Positions 6,813 to 10,586 of a stretch of DNA of 10,586 bases are shown here, piece after piece. The stretch spans positions 1 through 10,586 of the forward strand of contig NAVB01002826.1 in NCBI GenBank assembly GCA_002179805.1, given 5' to 3'. A program made the translations under genes and the position numbers. The notes beneath the pieces were generated by a model that made no database searches, was not told the DNA's origin, and saw only the letters and a program-made list of their open reading frames with translations. This stretch comes from Acanthamoeba lenticulata (taxonomy: Eukaryota > Discosea > Longamoebia > Acanthamoebidae). Within the stretch, counting starts at the first letter, position 1. Each line of letters starts with the position of its first letter.

Positions 6813-9800
6813 GACTCGGGTACGCTCCCCCTCTGAAAAGTTTCTTGCCTTGTTTTATACTTCCGAGTCGTCGTCTGACTTGCCTTCTTTCTTTCGGCGG
6901 CAGGTACTATTCTTGCCTCGCCAGGAGGAACAAGCATAAGCACGGCCTTCAGTACGGCCGCACCAGAGGATACAATCTTGGTGGAGTCAGGGGTTTACGC
7001 GCAGGAAACCGCCAACGTTATCGTTTCCCAGTCCGTGAAGCTGGCGTACGCTTGTCCCCTTTTTGGTCATCCGACTAGAGTCAGTTGCACGTTTGAGCTC
7101 TTTAACGGATGACTTGGCAGTTTACAAGGCCAGGCAATCGTTCTGGGCAATATGAGTGCTATCTCTCCTTGTGTGTGGCTCCAACTGCAAGCCTCAGTCA
7201 ACCTCACCGTGCTCGGGCCTGGTGAGCTGGTCATTGAAAGCTGTGCGCTTCTTCTTCTTCTTCTTCTTCTTCTTTCTTTCTTGAGCACTTGGGTGTGTTG
7301 ATGCTCTTCCTTGGACGTGCGCTGTTGGCAGGCGGCATCGTGCTGCGGCCTCAGGCCATCTTGACCCAACAAGCAGCCCTTACCTTCGTAAATGTCAGCC
7401 AAGGTCCCGCTCATGTCCACAAGAAACGAGTTCTTGTGGCTTCTTGCTCAGCGCAATTGTGATGTGGACGCAGGTTTGACAATTGGGGAGAATTCCACTT
7501 GGGAGCAGTCTGGCGCAGTCAACATCACCAGCTCTGCAAGCGTTACCACGAGCGGCACGCTCAACCCTTCACGCTATGTCATTGGTCATTGTTTTTCTTC
7601 TGATTCTTGACCTCTGCAGATGTGCTGGTGAGCGTCAACTCGTCAGCGCAATGGGTTCAATCAGCACCGGTGAGCATCACTTCGGCTGGCCCGGTCGGTA
7701 CGCGAGAAAGTTGCAGTCGAGCTCTGTTGTTTGGTGTCTGATGAGGATTACACGGGGGGGGGGGATACAAAAAAGCCATCCGTTTGTTGGGCAACTGGGT
7801 CCAGCGAGAGCACGCCAGCTTCCAGCTGACAAAGTCAAGCGGCATGTCGTCCAATCCCCGCTATGACTTCTGCAACTGCACAAGATACTGCAGTTTTATT
7901 GAGAAAGTGCACGGCAGGCGTTCAATTGACACAGAACGCGGTGTGGACTCAAGAGGGGCTACTGGACGTTGTCTGCTCCAACGCCACTGGTTCGTACCCA
8001 CATCAGCCGAGCAGGAAAAACGTGACCACACGAATAACCATTGTTGGTAAATATGTGCCTCTCTGTGTTATCAGGCGTGGCCATCCTGGACACCTCTGCG
8101 TTATGGATACAGCAAGGGTCAGCCAACTTCAATGCAGACAACTTCGGGACTGGTTTGTTTCCTCAGTTGGTGTGATTGGCATTGATTGTATCATCTTATC
8201 TTGGCGGGTGGTGGCGACCACTCCTCGACAGCGATGAAGTTGGCCGGCGGGGAATGGCAGCAATACGGGAACTCCGTTTTTACGATTACCAATCACGCCA
8301 CTGGTTTTTTACTCCCCTCTCTCCCTCTCATAATGCATAATTGTTGTATTCATTTTTACACGGAACATGTCAGGTGTGGTGCTGAATATGGGAGGCCTTT
8401 GGCTTCAGTACGGGTTATTACACATGTACATCACTCGTGGCCAAGGCACGTTTCATCAAATTCTGTCCCCATTTGAGAGATTAGTTTTCCTTTTTAAAAA
8501 ATAAATAAATGAATACTAAATAAAACCTTTGTCTTTAATACCTTTTTTTATGCGCTCTTCTTCCAAGCAGGGGTTTACTGTTCCGGCAGTTGGCAACAAC
8601 AACCAAGCTGGCAGTTGGCATCGAGCATATCGTGTAGCGGCGATGACAGCGCAAGTATGACTCCTCCACGTCCCTTGTCTTCTTCGAGCGAGCAATCCAC
8701 ACTCTTGTAACGCGTTTGTTGTTATTCGTCCGGCAGCCTTTGTAGCCGTGCATCTTGAGCACGGTGGTTGGCTTGCCCGATATGCACTTGACCTGACCTT
8801 GGACAGCTGTACCGGTACTGCTTTCGTCCTGAACAACTCCCTTCCGTTCCTCACTCGCAGGACACGTGGGGACAGGAGTGGAGATGACAGACGGCCAATG
8901 GACGACATTTAGGGATGTCAATGTGGAGATGGTCACCAATACGGCGCCTGGTACCAACGCAGGCGCACCCTAGCCGCGACCACTCTCCCTCAAAACTGAC
9001 TCTGTCTCTCTCCCAAAAGTGGTGTTGCTGCGTGATAGGGCGCAATGGTGGCAATATGCCAATGTGTCCATCCACGCACCCACCCAGCCGTCGGTTAATG
9101 ATACGGCCGCTGCTGTGGAGTTCTCGGGCTGCAGCGCCTCTTCGTCTTGCTTGTGGGAACAACGAGGGACATTCGAGGCGAGCATGAGCTCTACTGGCGT
9201 GGTTCTCTCTGACGGCAGCTTCTGGAATCAATCCTACCCACTGCTCCTCACGGCTGGAGATCAAGGTACGCGCACCACACTAGACCTCTGGGCCAAAACG
9301 GCCATGGACTGACACCGTCATCACCATCGTCTTTCTTGTGGTGGATGGCCAGCCATGATCCTCAGCAACGGCGCGACGTGGAAGCAACGTAGCCAGGCCA
9401 TCCTCCACGTAGGGCCAAGTAGCAAGCCCTCGTCTTATGGTGAGCCTCGTCTTCTATTGACCCGTTTGTCTGGAGGAACATGGTTCCTGTCTTGATTGAC
9501 CGCCAAACGGAACTCGACAGCGGTGGGTGTGTATCTCGGAGGCGGGGCATGGACGTCAACGATCGGAACCACTACCACGATCATGGGCTCCAGTGGCGTC
9601 GGCGTGTACGTGTACAGTGGCACTGTCCAGCAAGGCGGCACGCTCGATATCGTGCTAAACGGCACCACGGCCCTGCCCAAGAGCTTTTGTGCTGGTACGC
9701 GTCCAACACCAATTTTGTTTATAATTTTTTTTTAAAAAATAAATCATCAACTTATTTCAATTGTGATATCTAATTTGCCATTTTTTAAATATTTTTTGGG

Positions 9801-10586
9801 ACAGGCGTGGCTTTTCGGCAGTCGACACTGGCGGACACGCAAGTGTGGCAGCAGGATAGCACAACAACCATCCGCGTCACCAACGGCGCCGGGGTGTATT
9901 TCAGCTCCACAGCCCAGTGGCAACAGGGCGGGCCCACGACGATCACCATCCAGGCCAACGCTGTTGGTACGCCCAGGGCCAAGACCATCATGAGCACCTA
10001 CGGGCCAATGTTAACATAGGGCTGATCGGCGTGTGGGGCGGGGGAGGAGCAATAGGGCTCGACATGAGCAAGGGCGGGTCGTGGTACCAGCGCAGAAGCC
10101 TTGCGGTCAACGCCATCGGGGACTCTTCTTCATCCCTGATCACCACCGGTTCGTGCGTCCGTCCCAGATGCGCTCCTCCTCGCGTTCTCCGTTTATGGCA
10201 CTCGTCTCCACCATGAGTTGGGGCAACTGACGTCGCAGCTGGCGGCTCAGGGTTCGTCTGCAACACATCGAGCGTGTGTTGTGCCCAGGTGCAAGATACC
10301 GAGAACATCTTCTGGTCCTCTGCTACAGCCAATGCTGCAACCCGAGGTTCGCAACCTTTGACATCCAACTTTTTTTTTTCTTTTTTTGGAAATTAATTTT
10401 TTTTAGTTGAGAATAAATCAAGATAATCAACAAATTTTATTACCCACAGATGACTGTCCTCGGCCGTCACCGTCATCGACGCCGGTAGTAGTGGCACCCT
10501 CGCGCGTGGTCAATGTAACGGCCGTCTTCAACGACTCAGCTCCTTCGGTCTCCATTGGTGGTTCCACTAAATCTAGCGCCACGAAC
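6705..10586 (+). CDS. Copy C: paralogue of copy B, 21 exons visible, 3' end outside the window
   Basis: Exons: 6705-6819, 6904-7045, 7121-7242, 7332-7403, 7474-7554, 7620-7697, 7776-7841, 7918-7989, 8075-8152, 8232-8303, 8374-8445, 8571-8654, 8737-8814, 8876-8950, 9020-9265, 9353-9439, 9521-9694, 9805-9966, 10056-10148, 10251-10346 and 10450 to the window end. They give 2202 nt, 734 codons, without a stop. Exon order and phases match copy B, many lengths are equal (72, 81, 78 and 174 nt), and the domain order is the same as far as visible. The protein differs substantially from B in the middle repeats and is closest in exons 3, 6, 15 and 17-19. Introns 5, 7 and 11 require GC donors. The intron 6 acceptor (AAG at 7775) and the exon 7 boundaries are the least certain. 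The ectodomain, transmembrane helix and tail are expected beyond the window. Confidence 0.82.
6904..7403 (+). other. Copy C N-terminal beta-helix start (exons 2-4)
   Basis: Exons 6904-7045, 7121-7242 and 7332-7403 parallel copy B. They show D-T-I-L-V-E-S-G-V-Y, then V-I-V, then G-Q-A-I-V-L-G, then TVLGPGELVIESCGIVL and the A-A-L-T-F strand. D-T-I-x-V-x-x-G-x-Y is the classic opening of pectin-lyase-like beta-helix domains and is clearer here than in B. The phase-2 intron 7046-7120 is conserved. Confidence 0.65.
7243..7331 (+). other. Copy C intron 3 with a (CTT)n tract
   Basis: A run of about nine CTT triplets followed by CTTT units spans roughly 7248-7281, just after the GTGCGC donor. Copy B intron 3 begins similarly (GTGCGT) but has only an irregular T-rich stretch. 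This is simple-sequence expansion in an intron, likely variable in length. Confidence 0.8.
7555..7619 (+). other. GC-AG intron 5 of copy C
   Basis: The donor is GCACGC after T-T-S-G, at the same alignment position and exon length (81 nt) as copy B intron 5. An alternative GT donor at 7585 would keep the frame and add ten residues, but it has no parallel in B. The acceptor is TCTGCAG before D-V-L-V. Confidence 0.62.
7754..7764 (+). repeat. Homopolymer of 11 G in copy C intron 6
   Basis: An uninterrupted run of 11 G lies 11 bases before the proposed AAG acceptor at 7775, so the usual pyrimidine tract is missing. It is prone to length variation and sequencing error. Confidence 0.85.
7842..7917 (+). 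other. GC-AG intron 7 of copy C
   Basis: The donor GCATGT follows K-S-S-G. Copy B has GTTCGA at the equivalent place (N-Q-S-I-G). The intron ends ACGGCAG and the next exon starts G-V-Q-L. Reading through reaches P-R-Y-D and does not connect in frame to the next exon. Confidence 0.6.
8446..8570 (+). other. GC-AG intron 11 of copy C
   Basis: Exon 11 (72 nt, same as copy B) ends R-G-Q-G before GCACGT, where copy B has GTACCT after Y-G-R-G. The 125-bp intron is AT-rich in its middle and ends CCAAGCAG. It is the longest intron in the window. Confidence 0.65.
10251..10586 (+). other. Copy C four-cysteine cap and start of the linker
   Basis: Exon 20 reads F-V-C-N-T-S-S-V-C-C-A-Q-V-Q and exon 21 (from 10450) D-D-C-P-R-P-S-P, conserving all four cysteines of copies A and B. 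The linker is Ser/Thr/Pro/Val-rich. At the place where B has its GTAAGC donor, copy C continues with AAATCTAGC and shows no donor before the window ends. Either that intron is absent or its donor is displaced. Confidence 0.72.
10347..10449 (+). other. Copy C intron 20, AT-rich with T runs
   Basis: Intron of 103 bp with donor GTTCGC and acceptor CCACAG. It holds two T tracts near 10370-10387 and a further T/A-rich section. The composition contrasts strongly with the GC-rich exons on both sides and resembles copy C introns 11 (8446-8570) and 17 (9695-9804). Confidence 0.8.

Larger units (their letters stand above)
7332..10346 (+). repeat. Copy C repeat array: about 21 coils, mostly one per exon
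   Basis: Exons 4-20 carry the same G-V-x-phi...W-x-Q...G repeats as copy B, in the same order. As in B, exon 15 (246 nt) holds three repeats and exons 17 (174 nt) and 18 (162 nt) hold two each, with internal glycine codons G^GC/G^GG before GTG at the expected junctions. Exon 14 has an upstream in-frame alternative acceptor at 8860, which would add five residues. Confidence 0.76.

Noticed and set aside
3856..9265. Assignment of a catalytic pectate lyase or glycosidase function
   Set aside because: The fold resemblance is limited to strand and turn spacing at the N-terminus. I see no conserved catalytic Asp/Arg/His constellation in the repeats.

Overview
The window looks like nuclear DNA of a GC-rich, intron-dense protist. 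An amoebozoan of the Acanthamoeba type is my best guess, because introns are very short (61-125 bp) and abundant, coding sequence is GC-rich and intergenic gaps are tiny. The genus is an inference; no marker gene is present. No prokaryotic gene, RNA gene, CRISPR array or transposon was found.

The whole window is a head-to-tail array of three paralogues on the + strand. Copy A (1-1271) is the 3' end of a decayed copy. It keeps its splice sites and reading frames but has a frameshift, three in-frame stops, and a deletion of about 0.5 kb filled by a small inverted fragment. Copy B (1447-6464) is complete: 22 exons sum to 3291 nt in one open frame (1096 residues). Copy C (6705-10586) has the same architecture and runs off the window in its 21st exon (734 residues visible). 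Gaps are 175 bp (A-B) and 240 bp (B-C), and the B-to-C start spacing is 5258 bp.

The encoded protein is a type I membrane protein. It has a signal peptide, an N-terminal segment that looks like the start of a right-handed (pectin-lyase-like) beta-helix, and then about 21 degenerate repeats of 24-30 residues with the pattern G-V-x-phi...W-x-Q...phi-x-I/V-x...G. A conserved four-cysteine cap follows, then a Ser/Thr/Pro linker, a roughly 280-residue glycosylation-site-rich C-terminal ectodomain, one transmembrane helix and a 25-30-residue tail. This predicts an elongated cell-surface stalk or adhesin-like protein. No ligand or enzymatic activity can be read from the sequence.

The most striking property is gene structure. 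Nearly every repeat is one exon, and 20 of 21 introns in B are phase 1, cutting a glycine codon as G^GN at the end of each repeat. Five of the 41 introns in B and C need a GC donor (all GCAYGY), one shared by both copies. A repeat boundary that is interrupted by an intron in A is fused in B and C, leaving a G^GC/G^GG glycine codon at the exact position.
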